Of a stretch of DNA of 64,000 bases, positions 10,839 through 21,305 are shown in pieces. The notes under the pieces were generated by a model. That model was not told where the DNA came from. It was given only the letters and a program-made list of their open reading frames with translations, and ran no database searches. This DNA is from Kappaphycus alvarezii (Eukaryota > Rhodophyta > Florideophyceae > Gigartinales > Solieriaceae): positions 28,353 to 92,352 of the forward strand of contig NADL03000212.1 of assembly GCA_002205965.3 (NCBI GenBank), in the 5' to 3' direction. Each line of letters starts with the position of its first letter. The first letter of the stretch is position 1. Position numbers and translations under genes: made by a program.

Positions 10839-12526
10839 GTCAATGCATGTCCTAGTCTTTCCATTGTGGGGCAGCCAATGATTGCATCGAAAGGGAGATC
10901 CGGCATGACAAGAAAGTCTACATCAACTTTAGAGTCCCCAAAGAACACGGAAACCTTGTCAACAGTGCCCATGCATTTTGAGACGGTTCCATCCGCTACA
11001 GTTATTTTTCGAGTCGTTGGAGTAATTTCGAGACCTAGATCTGTCACCAAAGTTTCTGAAATGAGGTTTGGAACAGCACCCGAATCGAAGAGAGCTTGGG
11101 TTTTCATACCCAATACTTTGACTGGTACCAGCTTAAGACGTCTTGGTGCTGTCGAGGCCGATTGAAGAAACAGTTTCTTACCCTTAGCGGACTTATTAGA
11201 CCTGATAATTTTTTTGAGTTCTTTTCTCGCATCCTCTGCGTCGCCCCTCAAAAGTTGACCAAACGTTATCCCAGTTGGGGCCGATGCAAGCTCAGCCACC
11301 AAATTGTACCTCTTCACATACTCTAGTACGTCCTTAGAGATACTCTTAACTTTCTTACTCTTTTTCGTCTTCTTGGCCGGAGTGACTCCCACTCCTGGAA
11401 CAACTTGATCAGACCTCTTGGTTCGAGGAGGTACAGGTGCTGGGATATGCTCCAGCATTCCATACTCTAGCCTAGGTTTCTTCGATAAAATGTTCCCTTC
11501 CCCATCCCTTTTTGTCACATTGACTTGACTAATCTCTTCAGCGATGGATACGTTACCGGCATCCGTCAACCTTTGATCCCTTCTATTTTGTAAGATTTTC
11601 ACCTCTGGTCCTGACTCACTCCTTGCTTCCGATAAATTTGCTCTTCTGTTGTCTTTAGACCAGCAGTTACTTTCATGATGCCCATATCGACCGCACTTTG
11701 CACAACGAGTGTTTCTATGTGGATTATCAGGACACCTGTTTGCAAAGTGTCCAGGCTTGTGACAGTAAGAACAGACTTCTGCGGCCTTAGGGGCCCCAGA
11801 CTGGTTCTTCTTAATGGTAAGAGTAAGGCTTTCCAACTGCGAGGTTATCATGTCAAGTCGATTATCGAATCGGGTTTCCAACCTTTCTTCCAAGTTTTTG
11901 ACATCGCTCCTGACAGATTCTAATGCCGCTGCACTAGTAGCCGGCCTTTGATAATTCTTTTCAGGATGTACGATAGACATCGATGTGCGGGTTTCCCTCG
12001 GTACCTCACTCAGTGACTGAAACGTCTCCGAATTTTTGACAAATTCTACTATGGTACCCTTCAGTTCATCAAAAGTGTGAGGGCCCTTGATGAGGAGGAA
12101 ATCGGAGAGCCGCTTATCCCCCATAGCCGCCTTACGCAGCATTCCGTACTTGGCTTGGGCGTTGAACCCAGCCTTTTCATAAAGATCACACAAGTACACC
12201 AATGAGCTTAACAAATCGTCGAAGTTGAGCCGGGCCTCTATGGCGGTACGAATCATCTCATCTGGTTCTACCTCCTTAGCATACTCTTTCACAAGCCACT
12301 CACATACCTCACCGAAGTTACGCCCATTCCCGTTAAGAGACCACCCGTCGATAAACTTGGACTTATATTTGTGCTTTGCGTCACCATGAAGATAGGCGAA
12401 GATACTTGCGGCCTTCTCTTCATCGCCCTTCTCTCGCATCACAACGTTGACATATGTGTAAAGAAACTCCTCAACGTCTTCAGTCTTGCCCCCTGTGAAC
12501 GTTATACGAGCAGCGTTGAGATCCAT
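10793..12526 (-). CDS. gag: Gag-protease polyprotein of Gypsy A (577 aa, intact)
   Basis: A single open frame starts with MDLNAARITFTGGKTEDVEE and has a capsid-like helical region in about residues 1-170. A coiled segment lies near 200-240 (LESVRSDVKNLEERLETRFD). Two CCHC zinc knuckles follow at 252-265 (CSYCHKPGHFANRC) and 275-288 (CAKCGRYGHHESNC), then a basic region (AKKTKKSKKVKS). A retropepsin domain has the active-site triplet DSG at 481-483 (ALFDSGAVPNLIS) and a closing FDAIIGCPTMERLG motif. Gag packages the element RNA in cytoplasmic particles, and the protease would cut the polyprotein. The start lies 88 nt inside the 5' LTR. It is the only unbroken gag of the two twins. Confidence 0.93.
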   Translation of the reverse strand: MDLNAARITFTGGKTEDVEEFLYTYVNVVMREKGDEEKAASIFAYLHGDAKHKYKSKFIDGWSLNGNGRNFGEVCEWLVKEYAKEVEPDEMIRTAIEARLNFDDLLSSLVYLCDLYEKAGFNAQAKYGMLRKAAMGDKRLSDFLLIKGPHTFDELKGTIVEFVKNSETFQSLSEVPRETRTSMSIVHPEKNYQRPATSAAALESVRSDVKNLEERLETRFDNRLDMITSQLESLTLTIKKNQSGAPKAAEVCSYCHKPGHFANRCPDNPHRNTRCAKCGRYGHHESNCWSKDNRRANLSEARSESGPEVKILQNRRDQRLTDAGNVSIAEEISQVNVTKRDGEGNILSKKPRLEYGMLEHIPAPVPPRTKRSDQVVPGVGVTPAKKTKKSKKVKSISKDVLEYVKRYNLVAELASAPTGITFGQLLRGDAEDARKELKKIIRSNKSAKGKKLFLQSASTAPRRLKLVPVKVLGMKTQALFDSGAVPNLISETLVTDLGLEITPTTRKITVADGTVSKCMGTVDKVSVFFGDSKVDVDFLVMPDLPFDAIIGCPTMERLGHALTWATKWFQLILTAEP

Positions 12527-12594
12527 GATTACAGAAAAGAAATCCCCCGAAGTGTTCCTTACTACTGCTCAACTCGAATACCTCGGGTGCAACC

Positions 12595-12612
12595 CCCTCC
12601 ACAAGAGTACCA
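12595..12612 (-). promoter_or_regulatory. Probable primer binding site of Gypsy A
   Basis: On the element strand the sequence two bases after the 5' LTR is TGGTACTCTTGTGGAG. It begins with TGG, the complement of a tRNA CCA end, at the position expected for minus-strand priming. I could not assign the tRNA. The same sequence is present at the equivalent place in Gypsy B (47479..47494). Confidence 0.6.
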
Positions 12613-12614
12613 AA

Positions 12615-13334
12615 TGATAGGGGTAAATCGGCGGGGAAGAGATCCTCAGAACCAATTACCCTGAGAAGGAGGTGTTGCGAGCGACAAAAGTGCTGCCGTG
12701 GTATTGTTGAACGAACAAAAGGGAGTGTATATAGAAGAGAGTTGAGAAGCTACAAGCAAGTATAAAAGGGGCAGGGTCTACCACCGACGCTCTGCGACTA
12801 GCGTAAGAAAAAGTTTTCTTGGGTCTGAAGTTGACTCTCAACTTCCTACTACTCGGGGCTTGGCTTGAAGTTGTCTGCCAACTTGCTTTACCTCCACTAA
12901 GGGAAGCAGTTTACTCGGCTTATATAGACTTTTGGCTACCCCAAAAGTCTCAAACAAACATACTAATAACCATAAAATGCATTCACGGTAATCGTGTGAA
13001 CCAGAGAGACTATTAGGAGACATTTCCTCAAATTAAATATCTAGGTGCCATACCCATGCCAGCCACCCATCGGCCAGGGGTGGGAATTGATGTGGCCATT
13101 ATATAGACCTTTCAGAGCTACTTGTAGTATCACCCACAACCTGGAACTGTACTGACATCTACTATGACAGCGTGTCCTAAAATGAAAAAAATCAACCGAT
13201 GAATTTGCCACACTCACCCAAATTAAAAATATCTTGCAAATTCAAAAACTGTAAAAATATCTTCCCAATTCCGATACTGTATACAATCATGGTCCTCATA
13301 TAGATTTTTTTCGTGTGCGAATTTGCGCACATCA
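12615..13334 (-). repeat. 5' LTR of Gypsy A
   Basis: This is the 720-bp partner of 5811..6532, with ends TGATAGGGG...GCACATCA on the plus strand. The TATA region lies at about 12915-12925. Its R/U5-like part (roughly from the TATA to the CCTATCA end) is shared with the long solo LTRs, while its U3 is different and lacks the acidic-protein frame. Confidence 0.93.
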
Positions 13335-13386
13335 GAGTGCTCGTGGGGAAGACGCCACTCAACGAGCATTCCTTCACCTCCACATG

Positions 13387-13659
13387 TGCAGTGCTAAATG
13401 ACGTGGCAAGGAACGTGGCTGTGAGGGTACTGGAGACGTACGGAAAGGTGCGGGGTGTTTTGATGCAAAAGCACGCTACAGCAGCCGTCATGTCCAATGC
13501 GGCCTGCTTGATGGCTGGCCTGAAGGTAGCATTTTAGGGAGCGTAGTTCCTTCCCCATTACTGTGTCGGTATACCCATTTTGGGTCCATTGTGGTTGTCT
13601 GGAAAACCATGGGATAGATAGCATATATCTTCCAAGAGTAAAACACCCAAACGTTCCCC
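13387..13659 (+). mobile_element. 5'-truncated non-LTR family 2 insertion with 10-bp TSD
   Basis: The 273-bp insert is flanked by CCTCCACATG at 13377..13386 and 13660..13669. It encodes the last residues of a family 2 REL protein (VLNDVARNVAVR...SNAACLMAGLKVAF, stop at about 13537), similar to 40003..40479 (VVKELARTVATR...SNAACVLAGL). A tail of about 120 bp follows, ending TATATCTTCCAAGAGTAAAA-CACCCAAAC. Truncation at the 5' end with a variable-length TSD is the signature of target-primed reverse transcription. The same tail is found at 38165..38312, and its end-motif recurs elsewhere in the window. Confidence 0.82.
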
Positions 13660-13670
13660 CCTCCACATGC

Positions 13671-15399
13671 TGCCCACGGCTGTCCTCCGTCGCTGTCTTC
13701 GAGGATAGCGCGGATGGCGGGACCCCAAGAGCCAACGGATCGCCCTCCGAGAGCGCCTTTGTCGTGCGCACACGGGCTCGCAGGGGGGAGCACTCTGGGC
13801 CGAAGCTCTCGCAGGTCATCAAGCTCGGCTTGAATGGTGGGAAGGAAACACCCTGTATGCCCAAAACAGTCCTCGGCGATATCGGGCGCGCCCGTCGTGC
13901 AGAGGCCCTTTGCGCTGATGCGCGATATGGTAAGGCAATGCGCACCCTCCACAATGGCCCGCTCGCCGACGTCAACGACACGGCGACGATTCAGCGGCTC
14001 CGGGATCTGCACCCGTCCCCACCGCGCCCTGTCTCGCCGCTCTCGGAAGGACGCATCCCGCCGCCCCCGTGCATCACCGAGGCTGCTGTGGAACACGCGG
14101 TCCGCGGCGTCCCGAGGGACACCACCGCCGGACCCGAACGAACGCCGTCCCACTGGTTCCACCTCCTGGATAAGACTCGCGTCAGTCCTGAAGCCGGCGT
14201 GACCGGTCTGCGTGTCCTGACACACCTCGTTTCCCGGCTCGCACGGTGGGAACTCCCGGACGCTGTGCTCCCCCTCGTGGCAGCGGCGACGCTCCTCCCG
14301 CTTCAGCCGACTCCCGACAAGGTCCGCCCGATCGCCATCGGGTCTGTGCTTCGCAGTACAGTGACGAAGGCACTGCTCCCGGCCACAAAAGCCGATTCAC
14401 ACTCGGTTCTGTCGCCGCATCAGACGGCCAATGGGGTTAAAGCCGGGTTGGACTCTATTGTCCACGACACCCGCACGACACTACGCCGCTTCTCGACCAC
14501 AACGAACGTCGTCACGGTCCTCATAGACGCCAACATCGCCTTTAACCGCGTTGATTGGCAGTCTGTGGCTGTACCACCTCCCAATGCTCGCCCGTCGCTA
14601 GCCCGCTTCGCAAACATGTTCTACGGCCGAATGCAACCGCCAGTGCTTGTCCCGAACCGGGATCGCACCGTCATACCAAGTGCCCAGGGCACCCAACAGG
14701 GTGACCCGGCCAGGATGTTGTTGTTCTCGCTAACGAGACAACCCCTCATCCGTCGGGTTGATGAGATCGCCAACATTGCTCCCTGCCAATGGTACGCTGA
14801 TGACGGCACGATTGTCGGGACCCTTGGTGGCATCCGTCAGGCGCTCAAGCTCCTCGCCCGAGATGGCCCCACGGTTGGCTTCCATGTCAACCCACGTAAG
14901 ACACGGATATATTGGCCTCACGTCATCATGCCTCCGGATCGAGCACCCTCATAGAGAATTCCCTATCGCAGAATGCTCGCGGGACGGCATTCCGCTCCTA
15001 GGGCCCCCAATGGCAACAAGACGTTCACGGAGAGTTTTCCCGCGGTCCAGGATCGCTCAGTGCGCGGCCGCACCCTGGACCGCCTCCTGCTGGTCCGCGA
15101 CGCCCGCGCCCGGTTCCACATGTACCGGATCTGTGCCTCTACATGCCTCCTATCGCATGCATTCAAGCTCTCAGATTCGCGCTTAGATGAGTCCGCCACA
15201 GAAGAATTTGATGATCTACAACGGTCATCATATGAAAAGTTACACGGCATCGCACTCACGGACCGAGCCTGGGACCAACCTGCCTCCCTATGCACCTCGG
15301 AGGTCAGGGCTTCGAAAGCAACGCCTCGTGCCTCCATGGCACTGCCGCCGCCAGCATCATAGATGCTGCGCCCGCACGGCAGCGGACTTCCGCATATGC
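13671..15399 (+). pseudogene. Reverse transcriptase of non-LTR family 1
   Basis: The frame to 14954 contains the non-LTR RT landmarks in order: DKVRPIAIGSVLRS, motif A LIDANIAFNRVDW, GTQQGDPARMLLFSL, motif C CQWYADDGTIVG and GFHVNPRKTRIYW. After the stop the thumb region continues through small frameshifts (LLGPPM, then RTLDRLLLVRDARARFHMYR at 14973..15362, then HLGGQGFESNASCLHGTAAA). The enzyme would copy the element RNA at a nicked target. The copy is dead: it has frameshifts near 14945, 15010 and 15300, and a solo LTR interrupts it at 15400. The N-terminal part lies at 4336..5805 beyond Gypsy A. Confidence 0.88.
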
Positions 15400-16765
15400 T
15401 GATAGGGGTAAATCGTCGGAGAAGAGATACTTAGAATCAACTACCCCAAGACGGAGGTGTTGCGAGCGACAAAAGCGCTACCGTGGTATAGTTGAACGAA
15501 TACAAAGGAGTGTATATGGGAGAGAGTTGAGAGGGCTACAAGCAAGTATAGAAGGGGCAGGGTCTACCACTGATGCTTTGCGACCAGCTTAGGAAAATTT
15601 TTCTTGGGTCTGAAGTTGACTCTCAACTTCCTACTACTTGGAGCTTGACCTGAAGTTGGCAGACAACTTGCTTGACCTCTGAAGGAGGAAGCACTTTACT
15701 CAGCTTATATAGACTTTTCGGCTAATCCTAAAGCCTCAATCAAACATACTAAATACCATAAAACGCATAAAAGGGCATCTGGTGGATGTGATTGGCCAGA
15801 GGGAAGATATTAGCAAGGAAAATATCTGTATCTACTCCTCACAATCGTCATCCCCAAGATCAGAACCAAATAAATTGTCCAAAATATCCATAATCTCAAT
15901 GCAATTCCTACAAATTCCGTCGAACGGCTCAGAATGATAAATGGCTTCATCAGACATATCAAGATCCTCCAACCCTTCCTCGCGACCCTCAGCCTCCGTT
16001 CCGACCCCATTCGAAGAATCCTAGATGTCGATCACGCCTTCACTCTCCCCTCCATCCCCCACAGCAACTTCCCCACGATTATACACCATAGGTTCCCACG
16101 GAGCTACAAAGTCTTCCTCATCCTCGGATCCCTCCACGTCCGACTCAGTCCCATCTTCCTCCTCCTCCTTCGCCTCCTCCAAGAAGTGCCGACGAACCCA
16201 CTCCCGAACACGCTCACGGTCCATCCTCCTGAAGTAGTTGTCGTAGTCTGTTGGCCCATTATTCATTAGAGCTAGGCCGTTGATGGGGCGAGAGGGGCGG
16301 TTTTTGGTGATGGGGGCGGAGGGGCGAAGGTTGTTCATTTTGATAGACGTTGGGAATGGGAGGCAATGTAGGGTCTTTTGGGTGTATCGGGGAGGGGTGA
16401 TGAGTAAAATGATCGGGGACATTTGGAACTTGGAATAAAGGGGTTTAAATAGGCTCCCGGGGCAGGTTCTTTAGATTAGGAATAGGTAAAATAAATCTCC
16501 AAGGGATTTTGCAGTAGTGCATTTGCGCCCTTCTTCTCAAAAAAGGCGAATTTAGAGGAGGAGGTAAGTTAAAAGGGAAAAGGAACTTGATTCGGGGTCG
16601 ACTCAGAGGGTTAAATACAGTATAAAAATATCTAATAAAATGGAAGTAAATTTAGAAATGACGGTGGGAGAAGTTAGGGGCGGGATCGTTGTAGTTTGCT
16701 GGATTACACGAAGGGAGGACCATTTCTTGTATTACATGACGGGAGGACCATTTTTTTGTATTACA
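15400..16765 (-). repeat. Solo long LTR 1 (1366 bp) with TSD TATGC
   Basis: On its own strand it runs TGTAATACAAAAAAATGG...CCCCTATCA and is bounded by TATGC at 15395..15399 and 16766..16770, so it is a clean solo LTR inserted in the family 1 non-LTR element. Two copies of a repeat containing TGTAATACA...GGTCCTCCC lie at its 5' end. A TATTTAAA box is followed by an acidic-protein frame, then a second TATA region (tatataagctgagt) and the R/U5-like end shared with Gypsy A/B LTRs. It is homologous throughout to 36422..37950. Confidence 0.92.
15832..16338 (-). pseudogene. LTR-encoded acidic protein, copy 1 (one in-frame stop)
   Basis: The frame starts at MNNLRPSAPITKNRPSRPIN. I prefer this ATG to the upstream one at 16422 because the TATTTAAA box is only about 25 nt before the upstream ATG. 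A conserved YGPTD motif and an Arg/Glu-rich helix-like stretch (DRERVREWVRRHFLEEAKEE) follow, then an acidic run. A stop at about 16021 interrupts the frame, after which it continues with SEPFDGICRNC and ends MDILDNLFGSDL...CEE at 15832. The same beginning and end occur in copy 2. I know no family for it. Confidence 0.7.
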
Positions 16766-16770
16766 TATGC

Positions 16771-17915
16771 CACGGCGCGTGCTTGTTCAATAGCTTCGGG
16801 TCGCTTCTACGGCAGCCGTTCTTCCTCCTCAGTCAGTTTGGGCCTTCTCTCTGCCGTTTAGCCCTGCCTTTCCCGGGATAGTCGACCTCTCGACCCTGGA
16901 CCCCCAACTCTAGCTGCTTCAACCCACCAACACTCTAACCCTTCTCAAACGGTGCAGCAAAAGTCGCGGGCATGAGTACATTGGTACGAAGAATCCTGGC
17001 GAATGCCCCAAACCCGACCACCCATACGACGCCGACATTCGACATCGCATCAGTGGCTTTGCGTTCCTCTGCAGTCTCGCTGCGGGGTTTCTCTTCCCTC
17101 ACCCCAGGGCAGCTACGAAAGGTGCACACCACACACTGGCCAGACGATGCTCCGCCGTCACCTCGGGCTGCCAGTGTATGATGACGCCATTGCCCTCAAC
17201 TGCCACCACTGTGACCACCCTTTATACACCCTCGGGGATCACGCCGCCGACCTCTGCTGCCCTGGTTTCGGCCGTCTTCACCGTCATATCTCGCTATGTA
17301 ATGCGATTGCGACGCAGGTCACCCGCGCCGCGGGTCTTGATACTCGGCAAGAGGTTCCGTTCCTCGTCCCGGGCACTGAGCTCCGGCCCGCCGATATCCT
17401 TTTACAACTGTTCCCAACCCCGGAAGGCACAAGGATGCGCCCCATTGCCTGTGACTTCACTTTTGTCTCACCGTTCGAGGCCGCAGTTCGCACCAAGGCG
17501 ACCCAGATTGCCGGAGGCGCTGCTGAACTGGCGGCCTGCGACAAGGTTACAACCTTGGGACGTAAATTCGTCCTTTGCCTCCACGCTCCCTCAAATTGCC
17601 CATCTTCTGCGCCCTACACGCCCAGCTTCATGTTTCGACCTCTGGCGTTGAATTCCCTAGGTGCCCCTTCCCCTGGTACAATTGCGTTTATCGAGGAGTT
17701 AGTTCCGCAGATCGAGTTCAAGTGTCACTCAACACCTGGTGTTATCCGCCGCTGTATTTACCAGCCGATGAGTTGCACCTTCTGGTCATTCATCGCTGAA
17801 GCTATCCTGTCGCGAGCCCCAATGCGCATGGACGACGAAGTACATCCTGTTAGATCTTAACCGTATAGTTAGGACGTGCGCAGTCCCCATTAAATACTAA
17901 ACGCGTTAAACTTCT
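16771..17915 (+). pseudogene. REL endonuclease and 3' end of non-LTR family 1
   Basis: This continues the RT after the solo LTR. The frame at 17003..17860 has the zinc-binding CHHCDHPLYTLGDHAADLC, then RHISLCNAIATQVTRAAGL, LRPADILLQLF and IACDFTFVSPF. This is the CCHC plus P(A)D...D arrangement of the restriction-like endonuclease of non-LTR elements, which nicks the target for priming. The tail FRPLALNSLGAPSPGTIAFI and the 3' UTR match the fragment at 3849..4335, and the shared end is acgcgttaaacttctt at 17915. The segment 16771..17000 is degenerate coding sequence between RT and REL. Confidence 0.85.
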
Positions 17916-18113
17916 TTCTTTAGAATTTTGAAAAACCAGCTTGCTGGAGCCTTCGCATCGTAGTTAGTTGGCCCGAGAACCATCACGGAGACTCTCTGTC
18001 ACTCCAGGTGTTACAAAAATCATGTACACGTATCACCTTGTGTACATGTGAAAAACCGGGAACTCTCAGGTACCAGGCCAAACACTGTTACTCCTTTTGT
18101 GAACCTAATCGCT
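17916..18113. other. Leader-like stretch with small hairpin
   Basis: No gene is recognised. A perfect 9-bp inverted repeat, CATGTACAC (18021..18029) and GTGTACATG (18040..18048), could form a short hairpin. The position directly before the gag relic suggests element leader, but I could not align it to the Gypsy C leader. Confidence 0.4.
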
Positions 18114-19120
18114 ATGGATTAGCCGCAAGTCTCCCCGGAGTCCCTTTCGCAAATGTTGCTTCAGTTGCAGCATAATCTCGAGCATGCAAATAACCAGATT
18201 GTGGCACACAGATCAGAGCTTTCTATTGCAGCGCAAAAGGTATCTTCCTTAGAATCTGAACTCTTTAACGCCCGAAAACAGGCCAGTTCGTCAAATAATG
18301 CACGAGTAGATAGTCAGCCTGGTCCACTACATTCACCGGGAAAGGATCAATTGGCAACAGGTGTGGCCAGAAGGACAACTACCTCGGAGTAAATGATGGT
18401 AATGGACCTCTACACATAGAAATCAGCTACTTGGATGGCAATGCCCATGAATTGTGTATGTTCCACTCCAAGACAACAGAAGGGAAAGGAATAAATTCCT
18501 GAAAGACCCAGAGGGATGCTTTGATCCAGTGTTTTGAAACACTGAACAAGGAGAAGATCGCTCGAGACAAACTCGACCACTGGAAACAAGTCAAAGACGT
18601 TCCTACCTTCAACGAACACTTCATCAAAATTATACTCGACATCCCCGATTTGGAGTGAAAGACCAGATGGATAGTTTCTCTCGCGGTTTAAAGCCCTATA
18701 TCTGGAAGACATTTTGCACCAAATAATACGTCAACCTCTCGGATCTAATGAGGGATGCTGGGCGAGTGGAGTCGGCGTATCGGCGTTGTGGACCCGGTAA
18801 CCTACCAAAGTATTCTGGAGGAAAGAATGGAAATGGAAGCTCTTTTGCTGGAACCAGCAGTCCAGTACCGATAAGAATTGGGAACATAGAAGTGATTTCG
18901 GCATTGAAAATAAACACTTGTAATTTACAGAAGCTTGACAAAGAAGAACGTGAAAGATCTATTGGCGAAGGTCTCTGTCTCAGGTGCAGAAAGACAGGCC
19001 ACACGGCCAATAACTCCCCAAGAGCCCGGAGGACCTTATTGAGGATCCCCAGTCAGTTAGAGTCATTGTCTCTCTCTTGGGAAGGCATGAATGGAAGCGC
19101 AAATGTGCTGTTGAAGGGCT
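18114..19120 (+). pseudogene. gag: Gag relic of a Gypsy C-type chromovirus
   Basis: From ATG 18114 (followed by an immediate stop) the frame parallels Gypsy C gag: the coiled-coil start (LQLQHNLEHANNQIVAHRSE versus LQRQLSEAHNQISAQQNQ), then SYLDGNAHE, FETLNKEKIARDKLDHWKQV, IILDIPD, and a zinc knuckle CLRCRKTGHTANNS in which the last Cys is replaced by Ser. There are many stops and frame changes. Protease and pol do not follow on this strand. Confidence 0.8.
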
Positions 19121-19264
19121 GATGTACTTGTGGCGGGCCCCCCTTGGCGTTTCATTGCAACTAAATGACTATGCGCACTCTCCACAAGATCAAGGTCCCC
19201 CCAAATCTCTCCTCATAACACCTACCTCATCGAACTCGGCTAATTCAAACTAACCCGCCGTTAA

Positions 19265-19651
19265 AACCCTAAGGCATCGCGTGACACCCTCTACTCACTT
19301 TTACCTTCCGTTGCCTACATAACTATCAAGGCACCCACGACCAAACTCCTTCCACGGCAGCTCTGTACTTACTTTCTGCTCTCAATTCGGAACGCCCCAC
19401 CAGGCTTCACTTACACCGAATCAATCGCCGCAATCTCCGAACGGGCAAATCCATTCGCTTCCTCTCCAAAAACATTCGCCGAGACCACAGAAGACGCCCC
19501 ATTCTTCGTTCGATTCCCCATTGGTTCCCTAGCCTATCATTCTGATCCATATTTGCTTGTCCATCCCGGGGCCAACATTGATGATCTCTCACACACTCTA
19601 CCAACTTGGCCACTTAAAATTACCTCATCACATGTACTTGCGCTTCCGTGA
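19265..19651 (+). other. Unidentified 128-codon open frame without ATG
   Basis: An uninterrupted frame runs between two stops and encodes about 128 residues (includes FTYTESIAAISERANPFASS and VRFPIGSLAYHSDPYLLVHP). The composition looks protein-like, and the same frame extends upstream through two stops (SPHNTYLIELG), so it may be a pseudogene or exon. I recognise no domain. It follows the gag relic, but the Gypsy C copies show no counterpart there. Confidence 0.35.
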
Positions 19652-20299
19652 GGTCCTGTTATCGCCCCATAAAGGAGAATACCCAGTACCAACGAGAGGA
19701 AAGAGGGGAGTTAATAGGACGAAAGTCAAGAGATTTATTGTGGCGCCAACTAACTCGCTTACCTTGCGGTTCAGGCCCGAGCAGCCCGCTTCTCACCGCC
19801 TCTCGTTATATTTGCCTACTTCTAGTTCCGTAATCCTTATTTAACTCCTTTATCGATCTTTATCTACTTGTAGCTAACTTATCTATCTTTCATACGCATC
19901 AGCTTGCTGGGTCACCCCTTCTTACTTTTTGTTGGATCTGCACCCCCTTGTGCACATGGGACGGAATTAGGCTCTTTCCAGATCTCGAATCTCCCGTCCC
20001 TTATCAGTTTTGCCCTATTTTTCCTCCAGCAACATCCGATTTACTTTTCCAGCTAGTACCTTTACTAATTATATCTCAACCATAGCTCCTTGGAAGTGAA
20101 TCGACTCCATGTGTTTCTTTTCCTTAAATGCGTTTCCTTGATGGCCTAGTATTCCCCACCAAGCGGCGCGCGGGGATGGCCTTTCTGGTCACTCGACCAG
20201 ATGACGAGACCAGCTCGTATCGCTGATGATCCCCCTTGATTACCCAGCACGGTTCGTACTAAAACGACTCAAACGCCAGCAACTTCCAGGCCCTAGCGA
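19652..20299. other. Stretch without recognised gene
   Basis: Pyrimidine-rich sequence. Nothing convincing was seen on either strand. It may include the eroded 3' end and LTR of the minus-strand Gypsy D relic, but no LTR pair could be matched. Confidence 0.35.
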
Positions 20300-20599
20300 A
20301 GGCTGACCCATGTGCAACTAGCACTTTGCCTCCATGCCCGGACCGTTTGACCTCTCCTTTAGCCTTTCACGGAGTGCGCGCCATTTCCGCAACAGCAACT
20401 CTCACGCTACCTCCCCCAACACTTCGAACAGGCGGGGACTTGAATTGCCTTCTCCCAGAAGGTCTACCACGTCACTTGCCATCATCTTCGGCTCGATCGG
20501 ATACAGTAATCAGAACGGCAAATTGACATCCCCGCGATCATGTCGTCGACAGCCGTACAAGACTTTCGGCATACGCTCCGCTCACTCGCCTCCATTCTG

Positions 20600-21305
20600 C
20601 GCGACTGACCTTTTAATTGCGTACTTTATAGTCCCGAACATCCTCTCGGTCCTTATATTTGCTATACGGGCGTACGGGAGGACGGCTTTCCCATCCATCC
20701 GGTGCTTCTCCATTAACTCCTGGATGTAAGCTGCTATCAAAGCTGTAGCTTTGTTCAAAACTATTCTCCCCGGGGGCTCGAACTTCTCAATAATTTACTT
20801 CTCAACGAACTCAATGGAAACATCGGAGGTTGAGCGTTCTGTTGCCTAAGGTACTGGTCAGCCCGTAATGTGCTCCACCACGATTAAAGCAAACTAGTTT
20901 CCCTTGATGACTTGAAAAAGCAAAGTCCAATGAAAACGTTTCGAACAACCCAGTAACGTGTGTTCTAATACTCGGATGATAAGTCGGTAACCTTCGAGCG
21001 TTTTAGCAGCCTGTGCACGCCTTGACGTGTTCTATTACATCCCGATACACCCTAGGACACCAAAACAGATGTCTCACGAACTTTCTTGTAGAACCCACAT
21101 CCCAATGACCCATATCATCGTGAACCGTTTTCAATATTTCAGCACGCTGCCTGATAAGGGGAACAAAGCGCAGTCCATCCGTCTCCCGTCGGAACAGAGT
21201 GTCGTTCCAAATTATAAATCTCTCCGCATTTTTTCGCATGGCGGTCTTCAACTTCAGGTCTGTCTCTTGAACACTTTCCCCGGCCAAAAACCTAGTTATG
21301 TCCAC
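20600..21305 (-). pseudogene. Integrase relic of Gypsy D
   Basis: 21003..21305 encodes the HHCC region (LKTVHDDMGHWDVGSTRKF, HVKACTGC), close to Gypsy A (LRTFHDELGHWDLETTKKF, VKSCDNC). Near 20640-20730 the frame LPYARIANIRTERMFGTIKY matches LAYAPMSNGKAERMVGTIKR of Gypsy A and keeps the catalytic Glu. The segment between, with the two catalytic Asp residues, is too broken to read with confidence. Confidence 0.75.

Larger units (their letters stand above)
5806..13339 (-). mobile_element. Gypsy A: complete Ty3/Gypsy LTR retrotransposon with 5-bp TSD
   Basis: Two LTRs of about 720 bp (5811..6532 and 12615..13334) flank gag-protease, RT/RNase H and integrase on the minus strand. The LTR pair has TGAT...ATCA ends, and the element is bounded by identical GAGTG at 5806..5810 and 13335..13339, the 5-bp duplication expected from an integrase of this class. 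Gene order PR-RT-RH-IN defines Ty3/Gypsy. The LTRs share variants not found in Gypsy B LTRs (for example ggggcttggc and ctaaggg), so A and B are separate insertions. It lies inside the 5' coding part of a non-LTR element. Confidence 0.95.

Noticed and set aside
14926-15190. Separate small gene in the frame 14758..15186
   Set aside because: The alternative frame 14973..15362 (RTLDRLLLVRDARARFHMYR) continues the RT thumb; the other is a shadow frame apart from a few codons near 14950-15010.
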